Assembly (NCBI GenBank): GCA_964544395.1
Contig: CAZJAO010000004.1
Span: forward strand, 1 to 47,204
Origin: JAKLIN01 sp964544395
Lineage (GTDB): Archaea > Nanobdellota > Nanobdellia > Pacearchaeales > GW2011-AR1
DNA length: 47,204 nucleotides
Direction of reading: 5' to 3'
The translations under genes were made by a program, and so were the position numbers. This document shows, piece after piece, positions 8,201 to 15,294 of this stretch (positions are counted from its first letter, which is position 1; every line of letters starts with the position of its first letter). Below the pieces are notes generated by a model, which did not search any database, had not been told where the DNA came from, and saw only the letters and a list, made by a program, of their open reading frames with translations.

Positions 8201-8735
8201 TTCATCTGAAATTAAAATTCCTAATGTTAAGCTTGCATTAAAAGAGGATCGGGATCCTTTTGTCGGATTGAACTTTACACATGATACTACAAATTTCAAT
8301 GACGGAGTTTTATGTTCCTCTTATAAGCTCTTAGGAACTATGCAAGAAAAAGTCCAGCATCAAATGGGCTTGGTTGAGAAAATTAGGGCTGCAGATACTT
8401 CTGATACTGTAAGGTTGGTTATCGAAAGACATTTCATCAAAGATTTAAGAGGTAATCTTAGAAAATTTTCCACACAAACCTTTAGATGCGTTGCTTGCAA
8501 TGAAATAGTAAGGCGTCCGCCATTGACTGGTAGATGTCCAAAATGTCGTGGAAAATTAATCTTCACAGTTAATGAAGGGGGAATAAAGAAATATCTTGAT
8601 CCTGCATTAGACCTGGCTGAAAAATATCACCTCTCCCCTTATCTAAAGCAGAATCTTGAATTAGTTAAGAGATATGTTGATGCTGTTTTTGGAAGAGAAC
8701 CAGAGAAGCAGGAAAGTTTGAAGCAGTGGTTCTAA
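5232..8735 (+). CDS. polC: DNA polymerase D large subunit DP2 (catalytic)
   Basis: This 1167-residue protein is the polymerase subunit of archaeal PolD. It has the N-terminal domain motif FSGPIRSAGTTA, the central GGFRFRYGRGRVSGFSAAS block, and a zinc-binding region beginning CFCETC and continuing with CENC, CREC and C-x-x-H. The catalytic double-psi beta-barrel carries RRDCDGDE with D916 and D918 as likely metal ligands. A second zinc finger (CVACNEI ... CPKCRGK) lies near the C terminus, ahead of the DP1-interacting tail. No intein interrupts the active site, unlike in many Thermococcales. It overlaps the HAD gene by 4 nt and closes the replication operon. It ends 51 bp from a convergent gene. 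Confidence 0.96.
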   Translation: MSTLQYFKDFEKEIKEAYSVAEIAREKGLDPINKIESPLAKNMAEKVVGLISTIYPQMEGSGIAKRILELEKDYGKLDVAVAFKIAEEVSKQKFCQFSTLLEAIEAGIRIGFAYATLGVVSSPIEGFTGLKLLKTKDEKEYFAAYFSGPIRSAGTTASCVVLMLIDYLRELFGYAKYDPTEGEVKRYVTENHDYHERISNLQYMPTDEEIEFLAKNLPIQIAGEPTESKEVSNYKNLPRVDTNFIRGGMCLIFSEGLAQKAAKGFRLLKGVKSKGFVSTGFDFLKEYIELHEKRNAIVEVKSEDDKRPTYIKDLVAGRPVFGHPSKSGGFRFRYGRGRVSGFSAASVHPATMAITDNFIATGTQLKIEKPTKGMVATVCDNIDGPIVKLFDGSVKKLNSTQEAKKIYNNVEEIIYLGDLLFPFSDLANRNANLIKPGYVEEWWKLDLREKNPEIEKKTNPFTLTLDDAIKISKENDIPLNPKFIFFWNQITKDELIALAEWIKRSRVSKKIIFPYAKSERERFQAAKRALELLGAEHEVTLENVVLDKETSRILFLNLGLNLEILNNDELLLKDVPEVLELESRIHSFSSMPPLQIINELSKPLIIKDKAGDFIGSRMGRPEKAKLRKLTGSPNILFPVGKEGGRLRSVYETMNVGSIKADFPSCFCETCKNETIYPVCENCGSRTRKMYYCRECDEKRFVPCDIHKNSVTYSNKILDIKKYFQKAKERLNLKENEKPTLIKGVRGLSSSGKQIENLAKGILRAKSNLQVNKDGTIRFDATELPVVAFKPKEIFVSVKKLRELGYDKDVYGNELFNDDQILELMPHDILLPCSPDSTDEKADDVFIRITQFIDELLVRFYKQDTFYNVKTREDLVGKLGVCMAPHNCAGVICRIIGFSHAQGLYASPYMHAAIRRDCDGDEVAVMLLLDVLLNFSREFLPSHRGGTQDAPLVLNGKINAGEVDDQILDFEMVENFEYPLALYRAAEERKHSSEIKIPNVKLALKEDRDPFVGLNFTHDTTNFNDGVLCSSYKLLGTMQEKVQHQMGLVEKIRAADTSDTVRLVIERHFIKDLRGNLRKFSTQTFRCVACNEIVRRPPLTGRCPKCRGKLIFTVNEGGIKKYLDPALDLAEKYHLSPYLKQNLELVKRYVDAVFGREPEKQESLKQWF

Positions 8736-8786
8736 TCTTCTTGGAAAAATTTAAATTAAAAAAATAAAAAAAATAAAATGGTTTCT

Positions 8787-9185
8787 TTATTTCTTCTTTC
8801 TGTGATGGTGCACGTGATGTGTTGCTTTTTTATGATGTACCTTCTTCTTTGCCGTACCGGAGATTCCAGATAAAGACACTCTGAAATTTTTTGGAGCCTG
8901 ACGCGAAGCAAATGATCTCGTCCTTGCAGCTATTCTGTTAAGGTTCTGGATATTTTTTCGGATATCCTTATTGAGTCTTTGAAGCTCCTTTCGAACTCGT
9001 GGCACTGATGCAGCAAGAGCCTTCTTCGATATCTTTCCCCCTTGATACCTCTTACGCTCCTTGCCAAAATCATTGATTGCAGTTTGTTTCTGGTCTTGTC
9101 TCGCTCTTATATTTTCAGCATAAGCAGTAAGATCTTTTGCAATCTTTTCAAATTCTGACTGGTTCATCTCTTTTTCAGTTGCCAT
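8787..9185 (-). CDS. Basic coiled-coil protein with His/Lys-rich tail
   Basis: This 132-residue, strongly basic protein has a long helix/coiled coil from about residue 8 to 95 (SEFEKIAKDLTAYAENIRAR; RVRKELQRLNKDIRKNIQNL) and a C-terminal tail in which His and Lys alternate (VHHKKATHHVHHHRKKK). A strong Shine-Dalgarno sequence, GGAGGTG, lies just before the ATG, unusual next to the mostly leaderless genes here and suggesting high expression. I do not recognise the family. The charge suggests binding to nucleic acid, and the tail could bind metal ions; neither is shown. It converges on DP2 with 51 bp between them. Confidence 0.75.
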   Translation of the reverse strand: MATEKEMNQSEFEKIAKDLTAYAENIRARQDQKQTAINDFGKERKRYQGGKISKKALAASVPRVRKELQRLNKDIRKNIQNLNRIAARTRSFASRQAPKNFRVSLSGISGTAKKKVHHKKATHHVHHHRKKK

Positions 9186-9195
9186 GTTTCACCTC
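9186..9195 (-). promoter_or_regulatory. Strong ribosome-binding site for the His/Lys-tailed protein
   Basis: On the minus strand AAAGGAGGTG lies 5-6 nt before the ATG at 9185. It is a near-perfect anti-16S match, and one of few such sites in the window. Confidence 0.7.
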
Positions 9196-9268
9196 CTTTG
9201 CAAATAAATAATGAAGAAGAGATAAATAAATCTTTTGTTTTATAGAAGATACAATAAAATTGTTGGAA

Positions 9269-9481
9269 TTAACAAACAACCCATCTGTTTGTTTTTCTAA
9301 TGTTGAAAGAGTTACAATAAATTCCAGTGAAGGTCGACGTGATTAGGATTAATAATCCAATAAATCCCGAGAAACCAATTAAAATTGCCCCAACAAGATT
9401 TATGTGAACTCCTGGCGCAAGTCCAGTAAATGTACCTGCAAATATGCCGAGCAGCATGAACCGTATCAGATCTATGAGTAT
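9269..9481 (-). pseudogene. Remnant of a TctA/DUF112-type permease
   Basis: The frame reads ILIDLIRFMLLGIFAG then TFTGLAPGVHINLVGAILIG, which matches the N-terminus of archaeal DUF112/TctA-like integral membrane proteins (G-x-x-x-G-T-x-T-G-L-x-P-G-x-H-x-N). After about 60 residues the frame loses similarity and stops, where a normal member continues for about 400 residues. The first codon that would fit the family start is ATA, with a purine-rich AAGGG just before it; the next ATG is at 9457. Truncation plus the doubtful start argue for a decayed gene. A very short real protein cannot be excluded. The rest of the 9186-9524 gap holds only promoter-like A/T tracts. Confidence 0.5.
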
Positions 9482-9524
9482 CCCTTAGAAAAACATTTAA
9501 TAATTATATTTGTTTGCCTATAAT

Positions 9525-10484
9525 ATGAATACGGAAGATAAGATAGAATTAATTCGAAGGAATACAGAAGAAATTGTTTCTATGGATGCATTAAAAGAGT
9601 TAATTCATAAGAAGAAGAAACCAAGAGTTTATTGTGGTTATGAACCAAATGGGCCTATGCACCTTGGACATTTTGTTACAATTATGAAATTACTTGATTT
9701 GCAAAGAGCAGGGTTTGATCTTGTAATTCTCCTTGCAGATATTCATGCGCTCTTAAACCGAAAAGGAAGTGAAGAAGAAATAAAGAAGGAAGTTGAAAAT
9801 TGGAAGAAGACAATAAAAGCGATTGGGATTAAAGCTGAAGTTGTTCTTGGAAGTGATTTTGAATTTACAAAAGATTACCAAGTTGATGTAATGAAACTTG
9901 CCCAGAACTTGACAATTAATAGAGGATTAAGAAGCATGCAGGAAATTGCAAGAGATTTTGATAATGCAACAATTTCACAATTGTGGTACCCTTTAATGCA
10001 AGTTGTTGATATTAAGCATCTTAAAATTGATGTTGCACTCGGCGGAATGGAACAAAGAAAAGTTCACATGCTTGGAAAAGATATGGCCTCAACCATAGAG
10101 CATAATTTTATTGCCTTACACACACCTTTGATAACTTCTTTAAAAGGACCCGGACAAAAAATGTCCAAATCTATTTCGGGAAGTGGTATTTCTGTAACAG
10201 ATTCCTATAATGAAATAAAAAAGACCATCGGAGAAGCATACTGCCCTCCAAAAGACATAAAAGAAAATCCTGTTCTACAAATTGCAAAATTGATTGTTTT
10301 TCCCACTATCGATGAGCTGAATATTAAACGCCCCGAAAAATTCGGCGGGAATCTTAAAATAAAAGATTATCCCGAACTAGAAAAATTATACTCTAAAGGC
10401 GGAATTCATCCGCTTGATTTGAAGAATTGCATAACTGAAGAATTGGAAAAAATTATTGCACCAATAAGAAAAAATTTCAAATAA
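9525..10484 (+). CDS. tyrS: Tyrosyl-tRNA synthetase
   Basis: This 319-residue class I synthetase charges tRNA-Tyr. The HIGH signature appears as GPMHLGH (residues 43-49) and the KMSKS loop as QKMSKS (211-216). VDIKHLKIDVALGGMEQRK is the archaeal/eukaryotic TyrRS substrate-pocket pattern, and ADIHALLN is also typical. Length fits the compact archaeal enzyme without the bacterial S4-like tail. ATG 9525 is chosen over the TTG at 9510 because it fits the family start and lies about 25-30 nt after an A/T-rich promoter tract (TTTAATAATTATATT). It converges on the PH-domain gene with 5 bp between them. TrpRS was considered and rejected on the GGMEQRK block. Confidence 0.93.
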   Translation: MNTEDKIELIRRNTEEIVSMDALKELIHKKKKPRVYCGYEPNGPMHLGHFVTIMKLLDLQRAGFDLVILLADIHALLNRKGSEEEIKKEVENWKKTIKAIGIKAEVVLGSDFEFTKDYQVDVMKLAQNLTINRGLRSMQEIARDFDNATISQLWYPLMQVVDIKHLKIDVALGGMEQRKVHMLGKDMASTIEHNFIALHTPLITSLKGPGQKMSKSISGSGISVTDSYNEIKKTIGEAYCPPKDIKENPVLQIAKLIVFPTIDELNIKRPEKFGGNLKIKDYPELEKLYSKGGIHPLDLKNCITEELEKIIAPIRKNFK

Positions 10485-10489
10485 TTATC

Positions 10490-11032
10490 TTAAGTTCGTC
10501 CCGCATATAAGTCTTCTTTTCTTTTAGATAAATGTGTCTGAATATTCTTTAATATAGAATAAACATTAGAAATATTAAACATCACATCATATTTAGAACG
10601 AGTAGAATATGTTTGATTATTTGCAGTTCCTCCTGAAACCGTTTCTATCTCTCCAGTAAATATTCTTATATTCCCTGTTTTAAAAACTACCCCTAATATT
10701 CCTACACTTGCAGACACATTTTGTATTTGATCGTAATCCAAAGACTTAAAGTCCCTTCCTATAATCCCCTTCTGAAATACGATTCTTTTATTTGTGATTA
10801 CATAATAAATAACATTATACCTTAAAATAGTAATAATAATCAGAATAATCCATAATCCTCCGACCGCGATTAACCACAATCTTCCATATTGACTAAACCA
10901 AATAGCTAAAATAATCGCTCCTGCTATTAATGTTAGTGTAATAAAATTAGAAGCAAAATAAGCACTTGCTTTTGGTCTACCTTCCCATTCAACTTTCTCT
11001 TTCTGTTCTAAGATATTTGAAATTTCATTCAT
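10490..11032 (-). CDS. Membrane protein with bacterial-type PH domain (YdbS/DUF304-like)
   Basis: This 180-residue protein begins with a short cytosolic segment containing EGRPKAS, followed by two transmembrane helices (about residues 28-46 and 52-70). It then has the bPH_2 signature V-I-T-N-K-R-I-V-F-Q-K-G-I-I-G-R-D, D-Y-D-Q-I-Q-N-V, and T-G-N-I-R-I-F-T. A glycine/asparagine-rich loop and a closing amphipathic helix follow. Family members are poorly understood membrane-associated proteins. It lies 30 nt downstream of the GTPase gene on the same strand and is probably co-transcribed. Function is unassigned. Confidence 0.82.
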   Translation of the reverse strand: MNEISNILEQKEKVEWEGRPKASAYFASNFITLTLIAGAIILAIWFSQYGRLWLIAVGGLWIILIIITILRYNVIYYVITNKRIVFQKGIIGRDFKSLDYDQIQNVSASVGILGVVFKTGNIRIFTGEIETVSGGTANNQTYSTRSKYDVMFNISNVYSILKNIQTHLSKRKEDLYAGRT

Positions 11033-11062
11033 TTTTATTAGAATAGATTATCCTTTAAAAGA

Positions 11063-11974
11063 TTATCCAGTCTTGAATTCCACAACATCCAAATCCTTCA
11101 GCTTATGCTTTAGTCCCACTTTTTGTCCCGGGAATTTGCTCGAAGGTCCCCAGATTTTTATCTCTTTTATCTTATTTGAAAATCCCCTCAAAACTTTTTT
11201 TGCAACCTCATTTACCGAGGCATCTGGAAAGAGGATCACAGGCTTATCTCTGTCCGTTTCTTTTCCGGGCTCTTTAGTATAAACTCTAATCTTGCCAAAG
11301 CTCTGAAAGATTTTGTTTTTTAATTCGTCAAGATTTTCTTTATTTTTAGAAGAAATTAAAACAAAATTATACCTCTTGCTTTGAAGAGTGGCTTTAGCCC
11401 TTCTTATTTCATTTTCGTTAAATGAATCAATTTTATTAAAAATAATAATTTGTTTTCCCCTCGCTTTATCAAGAATCTTTTTTATTTTATTTATCTCTTC
11501 TAAATTTGTAATCATAATCAGTATTAAATCCGCATTGTTCACTAGGCCTCGGTCATAATATTCCGATTCTATTGCAGGGATTTCTATTACCTGAATTTTC
11601 GTTCCATAATAATCCATAATCCCTACCATTGGTTTCTTAGTTGTGAAAGCGTAATCTCCAACTGCCGATTTAACATTTGTTAAGGTATTAAGAAGAGAAG
11701 ATTTACCTGAATTTGCAAATCCAATAATTACTAATTGCATGTCCTCTTTTTTTATTCCAACTCTACTCCCTCCTTTTTTTACTTTATCTTTTTCCTGCTT
11801 TTCCTTAAGTTTTATGAGCCTTTTTTTTAATTCTGCAACAAAGTTCTCACTTGATTTGTGCTTTGGGGCAGTTCTTATCATTTCTTCCAAACCGACTATT
11901 CTTTCTTCCAATGTCTGTGCTGCAAAATATTTCTTTTCGGCAGCAGCGTACTCTGGACCTGCATTGATTGGCAT
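11063..11974 (-). CDS. DRG/Obg-like GTPase with TGS domain and altered G3
   Basis: This 303-residue protein starts with a charged helical region (residues 1-75), as in archaeal DRG proteins. The G domain follows: G1 GFANSGKS (85-92), a G2 threonine in FTTKKPMVG, G4 NKID (180-183) and G5-like SSKN. A C-terminal TGS domain spans about 245-303 (SKFPGQKVGLKHKLKDLDVV). DRG proteins act with the ribosome. The G3 motif, normally DLPG, reads EIPA (131-134), so both the Mg-coordinating Asp and the switch Gly are changed. It is shorter than classical DRG (about 365). It probably heads a two-gene operon with the PH-domain protein. Confidence 0.88.
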   Translation of the reverse strand: MPINAGPEYAAAEKKYFAAQTLEERIVGLEEMIRTAPKHKSSENFVAELKKRLIKLKEKQEKDKVKKGGSRVGIKKEDMQLVIIGFANSGKSSLLNTLTNVKSAVGDYAFTTKKPMVGIMDYYGTKIQVIEIPAIESEYYDRGLVNNADLILIMITNLEEINKIKKILDKARGKQIIIFNKIDSFNENEIRRAKATLQSKRYNFVLISSKNKENLDELKNKIFQSFGKIRVYTKEPGKETDRDKPVILFPDASVNEVAKKVLRGFSNKIKEIKIWGPSSKFPGQKVGLKHKLKDLDVVEFKTG

Positions 11975-12024
11975 GGTATCTAGATACTCTTATAATTTTT
12001 AAACTTCATGAATCTTAAATTTTA

Positions 12025-12798
12025 ATGGAAAAAGTTGAAATAATTGAGAAAATTAAATGGAAAAAAGAATTTTCCCAGCTCCCTGAAAAAGATGTCCAGA
12101 GGGCATTTGAAAAATTTGATAATGACAACTATTCTGACGAAGAAAAAGTAAAATTTACAAGAGATTTGCTAAGAAAAGTCTTCTCTGGATTTTCAGGAAA
12201 AAAACTGCTGGGGTTAAAAAATAAATCTGCAGATGAAATATTGATGAAACATCTCTCTACCCGAGAAAGATATAATCATTATGGGAAAATTTATGAAAGA
12301 ATTCTTTCGGACATGCCCAAAAAATTAAGCATAATTGATTTGGGTGCGGGTGTTAATGGCTTAAGTTATGATTATCTTAATCAACTTGAGAAAAAAGTAG
12401 ATTATGTTGGAGTTGAAGCTATTGGACAAATTGTTCAGATTGTAAATGATTATTTTAGCCGAGAAAAAATTCCCGGAAAAATGTTTCATGCCAGCTTATT
12501 TGAAATGGATAAGATTAAAGAAATCATAAAAGAGGCAACCAAACCGAGGGTAATTTTCCTGTTTAAGGTTATTGACTCTTTGGAAAAATTTGAGAGAGAT
12601 TATACAAAAAAGTTATTGCCTGAAATTGCACCCCTTGCCGATAAAATTGTGATAAGTTTTGCTACGGAATCATGGATGAAAAGGACAAAATTTTATGCAA
12701 ATAGAAAATGGATCCTTGATTTTATCAAAGAAAATTGGCAAATTACAGATGATTTCGAATTTGGCGGAGAAAGATATATTGTTTTCAAGGGCAAATAA
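12025..12798 (+). CDS. Arm/FmrO-like 16S rRNA methyltransferase family protein
   Basis: This 257-residue SAM-dependent methyltransferase has motif I as IIDLGAGVNGLS (residues 103-114) and an acidic strand end VGVEA near 121. The N-terminal helical domain (1-75) ends in HLSTRER (76-82), which resembles the STRER/STKER block of FmrO/ArmA-type 16S rRNA methyltransferases, where it lies just before the Rossmann domain. Those bacterial enzymes methylate G1405 and give aminoglycoside resistance. Here a housekeeping rRNA modification is more likely. The similarity is from memory of the family pattern. The following M16 peptidase gene starts 32 nt later on the same strand. Confidence 0.7.
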   Translation: MEKVEIIEKIKWKKEFSQLPEKDVQRAFEKFDNDNYSDEEKVKFTRDLLRKVFSGFSGKKLLGLKNKSADEILMKHLSTRERYNHYGKIYERILSDMPKKLSIIDLGAGVNGLSYDYLNQLEKKVDYVGVEAIGQIVQIVNDYFSREKIPGKMFHASLFEMDKIKEIIKEATKPRVIFLFKVIDSLEKFERDYTKKLLPEIAPLADKIVISFATESWMKRTKFYANRKWILDFIKENWQITDDFEFGGERYIVFKGK

Positions 12799-12830
12799 AA
12801 TTTTAAAAAGACTGATTATTATCTCAAGAA

Positions 12831-14030
12831 ATGAAATTTCAAAGAAAGATTTTGAAAAATGGAATGACTGTCTTATTTGAAAGAAGAGAAATTCCGGTTG
12901 TTAGTGTGGCTTTCGCTGTTAAAGCAGGCGGAGTAAATGAAGATCCTAAGGAGAAGGGAATATCTCATTTTATTGAGCATATGCTTTACAAAGGGACGCC
13001 AACAAGAAATTCCAAAAGAATTGCGGAAGAAATAGAAAATAATGGTGGTGAATTAAATGGTTTTACTTCAGAAGAAATTGTTGCTTATTGGTGCAAAATG
13101 CCCAGTCAGCATATTAAAATTGCCCTTGATGTCTTGAGCGACATGGTAAAGAATCCCCTCTTTGACCAAGAAGAATTTGACAAAGAAAGAAAAGTTATAT
13201 TTGAAGAAATTAAAATGTATCATGATAGTCCAAGAATGTACGTCATGGATGAAATTCAAAAAGCTCTTTATGATGGGACCATGAAAATAAACCTGGCGGG
13301 AACTTTTGATAGCATGAATTCAATAACAAGAGAAAAAATGACTGCAAAATTCAAGGAACTTTACAAATCCAATAATCTGATTTTATGTGTTGTCGGAGAT
13401 GCTAATTTTGATGAGATTGTCCAATTTGCTGAAAAGAATTTTGGTTCGGACAAGGGAAATATACCCCAAATGAAATTTAATTCTTTGAATGAAGTTAAAA
13501 TTGATGAAAGAGAGGGAGTAGACCAGGCAAATTTAGTTTTTGCATACCACGTCCCCGCAGCGGAGGATAAAAGAAGTTATGCTGCAATTGTCCTGAATTC
13601 CTTAATGGCTGATGGAATGTCTTCAAGACTTTTCAGCGAAATAAGGGAGAAAAGAAATCTGGCTTATGCTGTAAGGGGCGAGGCTAACATAAACAAAACT
13701 TTTGCATATAATTACATCTATGTCGGAACAATGAAGGATAATGTCGAAAAAATCAAGAAATTAATCCTGGATGAATTTGAAAAAGTATCGAAAAGTCTTG
13801 AAGATAAAGAGCTAAAAATAATCAAAAAGAAATTAATCGGAAACTATCAAATTTCTATGGAGGATTCTCAAGAACAAATGGTTAATCTTCTAAGCAGCGA
13901 AATTCACGGAAATGCGGAGGACTTTTACAAATTCGAAGAAAATATTTCCCAAGTTAAATTAGATGATGTAAAAGAACTTGCAAAAAAGGCTATGAAGAAT
14001 TTCAGTTTTTTTGCATTGGTTCCCAAATAA
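12831..14030 (+). CDS. M16 family zinc metallopeptidase (pitrilysin/processing-peptidase-like)
   Basis: This 399-residue protein is a single-chain M16B-type peptidase of two homologous halves. The inverted zinc site HFIEH (residues 46-50) is intact, and E126 lies at the usual distance in KVIFEEI, so it should be active. The second half has the R-x-x-N-L-A-Y pattern (EIREKRNLAYAV), typical of the non-catalytic half. No signal peptide is seen, so it is probably cytosolic. Such peptidases degrade or process short peptides. The arginase-family gene starts 1 nt after its stop, so the two are co-transcribed. Confidence 0.92.
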   Translation: MKFQRKILKNGMTVLFERREIPVVSVAFAVKAGGVNEDPKEKGISHFIEHMLYKGTPTRNSKRIAEEIENNGGELNGFTSEEIVAYWCKMPSQHIKIALDVLSDMVKNPLFDQEEFDKERKVIFEEIKMYHDSPRMYVMDEIQKALYDGTMKINLAGTFDSMNSITREKMTAKFKELYKSNNLILCVVGDANFDEIVQFAEKNFGSDKGNIPQMKFNSLNEVKIDEREGVDQANLVFAYHVPAAEDKRSYAAIVLNSLMADGMSSRLFSEIREKRNLAYAVRGEANINKTFAYNYIYVGTMKDNVEKIKKLILDEFEKVSKSLEDKELKIIKKKLIGNYQISMEDSQEQMVNLLSSEIHGNAEDFYKFEENISQVKLDDVKELAKKAMKNFSFFALVPK

Positions 14031-14031
14031 A

Positions 14032-14838
14032 ATGTTTGTTGTTAAAGTTCCGGGAATCAATGGACTTGGAAAAACGAAAGGGTGTGAGAAAGCGGGAAAC
14101 GCAATACTGAAATCCCTCAATGAAATCTATTCCAATGAGGAAAATAAACCTATTAACACAAAACTATTGGACTTGGAAGAAATACATCTTGACAATTCAA
14201 ATCTTGAGATTACAAATAAATTAGTTTACAAAAATTCCTCTGAAATTTTTCAGGAAAAACCAAGAACGATTTTTATTGGTGGAGACCATTCTATAAGTTA
14301 TTCTCTTACAAAATCTTTTTTTGATTATTGCAAGAAAGAAAAGAAGAAGCCATTTCTACTTGTTTTTGATGCGCATCCAGATTGTATGGAACCTGCTCAT
14401 AAGGATTATCCTACTCATGAAGATTGGCTGAGAAGTTTAATTGAATCGGGGTTTCCGACAGAAAACATACTTCTCATTGGAGTCAGAAATTCTGACCAAA
14501 ATGAGATAACTTTTCTTAAAGAAAATAAGATTAAGATAATTTCAATGAATCAAATTCTTGATGATTTGCAGGGGGCAGGAGATTCTATCACGGAGTTCTC
14601 CCAGGGAAATGAATTATATGTTTCCTTAGACATTGATGTTATTGACCCTGCATTCGCACCCGGCACAGGATATACAGAACCCGCAGGTTTGACCTCCCGT
14701 GAATTTATTTATCTTGTTCAGAGGATAAACAGAATAAAAAATCTCAAGGCAGTTGATTTGGTGGAAATTAATCCGGATAAAGATATAGGAAATCTTACCG
14801 TAAAACTTGGAGCTAAAATATTAAGCGAATTAATCTAA
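14032..14838 (+). CDS. Arginase/agmatinase (ureohydrolase) family enzyme
   Basis: This 268-residue enzyme has the binuclear manganese motifs: GGDHS (83-87), FDAHPDC (112-118) and SLDIDVIDPAFAPGTG with its two Asp ligands. These are the ligands of the ureohydrolase family, which splits agmatine, arginine or a related guanidino compound. DAHPD differs from the common DAH-x-D only in the variable position. Agmatinase for polyamine synthesis is a reasonable guess; arginase or formimidoylglutamase cannot be excluded. The start at 14032 is chosen over 14011 because it begins 1 nt after the M16 stop and fits the family start. Partner polyamine genes are not in the window. Confidence 0.87.
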   Translation: MFVVKVPGINGLGKTKGCEKAGNAILKSLNEIYSNEENKPINTKLLDLEEIHLDNSNLEITNKLVYKNSSEIFQEKPRTIFIGGDHSISYSLTKSFFDYCKKEKKKPFLLVFDAHPDCMEPAHKDYPTHEDWLRSLIESGFPTENILLIGVRNSDQNEITFLKENKIKIISMNQILDDLQGAGDSITEFSQGNELYVSLDIDVIDPAFAPGTGYTEPAGLTSREFIYLVQRINRIKNLKAVDLVEINPDKDIGNLTVKLGAKILSELI

Positions 14839-14970
14839 AGAATATAATCAAAAAAGAATCTCTAGTTTTATATGTCTTTTGCACTCCAAAAATCATTTCC
14901 AACTTCACTTTTGTTTAAAATGACTTTTTTCTAATTATACTTTAATGAACAAACAGGAAATTTGCCCAAA

Positions 14971-14993
14971 ATACAAAACGGAAGGTTTTGTAT
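14971..14993 (+). promoter_or_regulatory. Perfect 9-bp inverted repeat with the Shine-Dalgarno in its loop
   Basis: ATACAAAAC and GTTTTGTAT pair perfectly around a GGAAG loop. The loop and next base (GGAAGG) look like the ribosome-binding site of the ATG at 14995. It could be an operator or an RNA hairpin controlling translation of the small gene. Confidence 0.5.
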
Positions 14994-14994
14994 A

Positions 14995-15294
14995 ATGGAC
15001 TTCACAGAGTTTTTACAAGAACAATATCTGAGACAATGTTCGTGGCGATGTAATCACGGGGGCTATACCCGACTTGAATCTGAGAAAGAGCAAATAAGAT
15101 CAAATTTAGTAAATAAATATGGGATTAACGGAAATAAGGAAGGAGTATTAAGGCAGGTTATGATTTGTGAGAAAACAGTCTTTAGTTTCTTAGAGGAATT
15201 ATCCGAAGACAAATTTAGGCATTATATGTGGATAGCAGATTTTCACAAAGAAGAATTAACTAGTAGGCTTAGTAATGCTCTTCGAGAAGTCTAA
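14995..15294 (+). CDS. Small hypothetical protein (99 aa), Cys/Trp-containing N-terminus
   Basis: The start at 14995 (MDFTEFLQEQYLRQC) follows a GGAAGG ribosome-binding site that lies in a hairpin loop; a TTG at 14962 would add eleven residues that include the hairpin and is less likely. The visible pattern is a short amphipathic N-terminal helix, then CSWRCNHGG, then charged helices (EKEQIRSNLVNKYGI; FSFLEELSEDKFRHYMWIADF). It has no signal peptide and no membrane segment. I do not recognise a family. The stop lies inside the 3' end of the convergent ERCC4 nuclease gene (26-bp overlap). It may be a lineage-specific small protein; coding is likely but not proven. Confidence 0.55.
   Translation: MDFTEFLQEQYLRQCSWRCNHGGYTRLESEKEQIRSNLVNKYGINGNKEGVLRQVMICEKTVFSFLEELSEDKFRHYMWIADFHKEELTSRLSNALREV

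Noticed and set aside
7952..8299. Antisense reading frame of 115 residues within PolD DP2
   Set aside because: It lies wholly within the conserved catalytic coding region, with low-complexity Ser/Phe composition as expected of a shadow frame.
5232..8735. Intein in DP2, or in RadA
   Set aside because: Both proteins are of normal length with the active-site motifs uninterrupted.
9510..9524. TTG start for tyrosyl-tRNA synthetase adding five residues
   Set aside because: The ATG at 9525 gives the family-typical start and suitable distance from the promoter tract.
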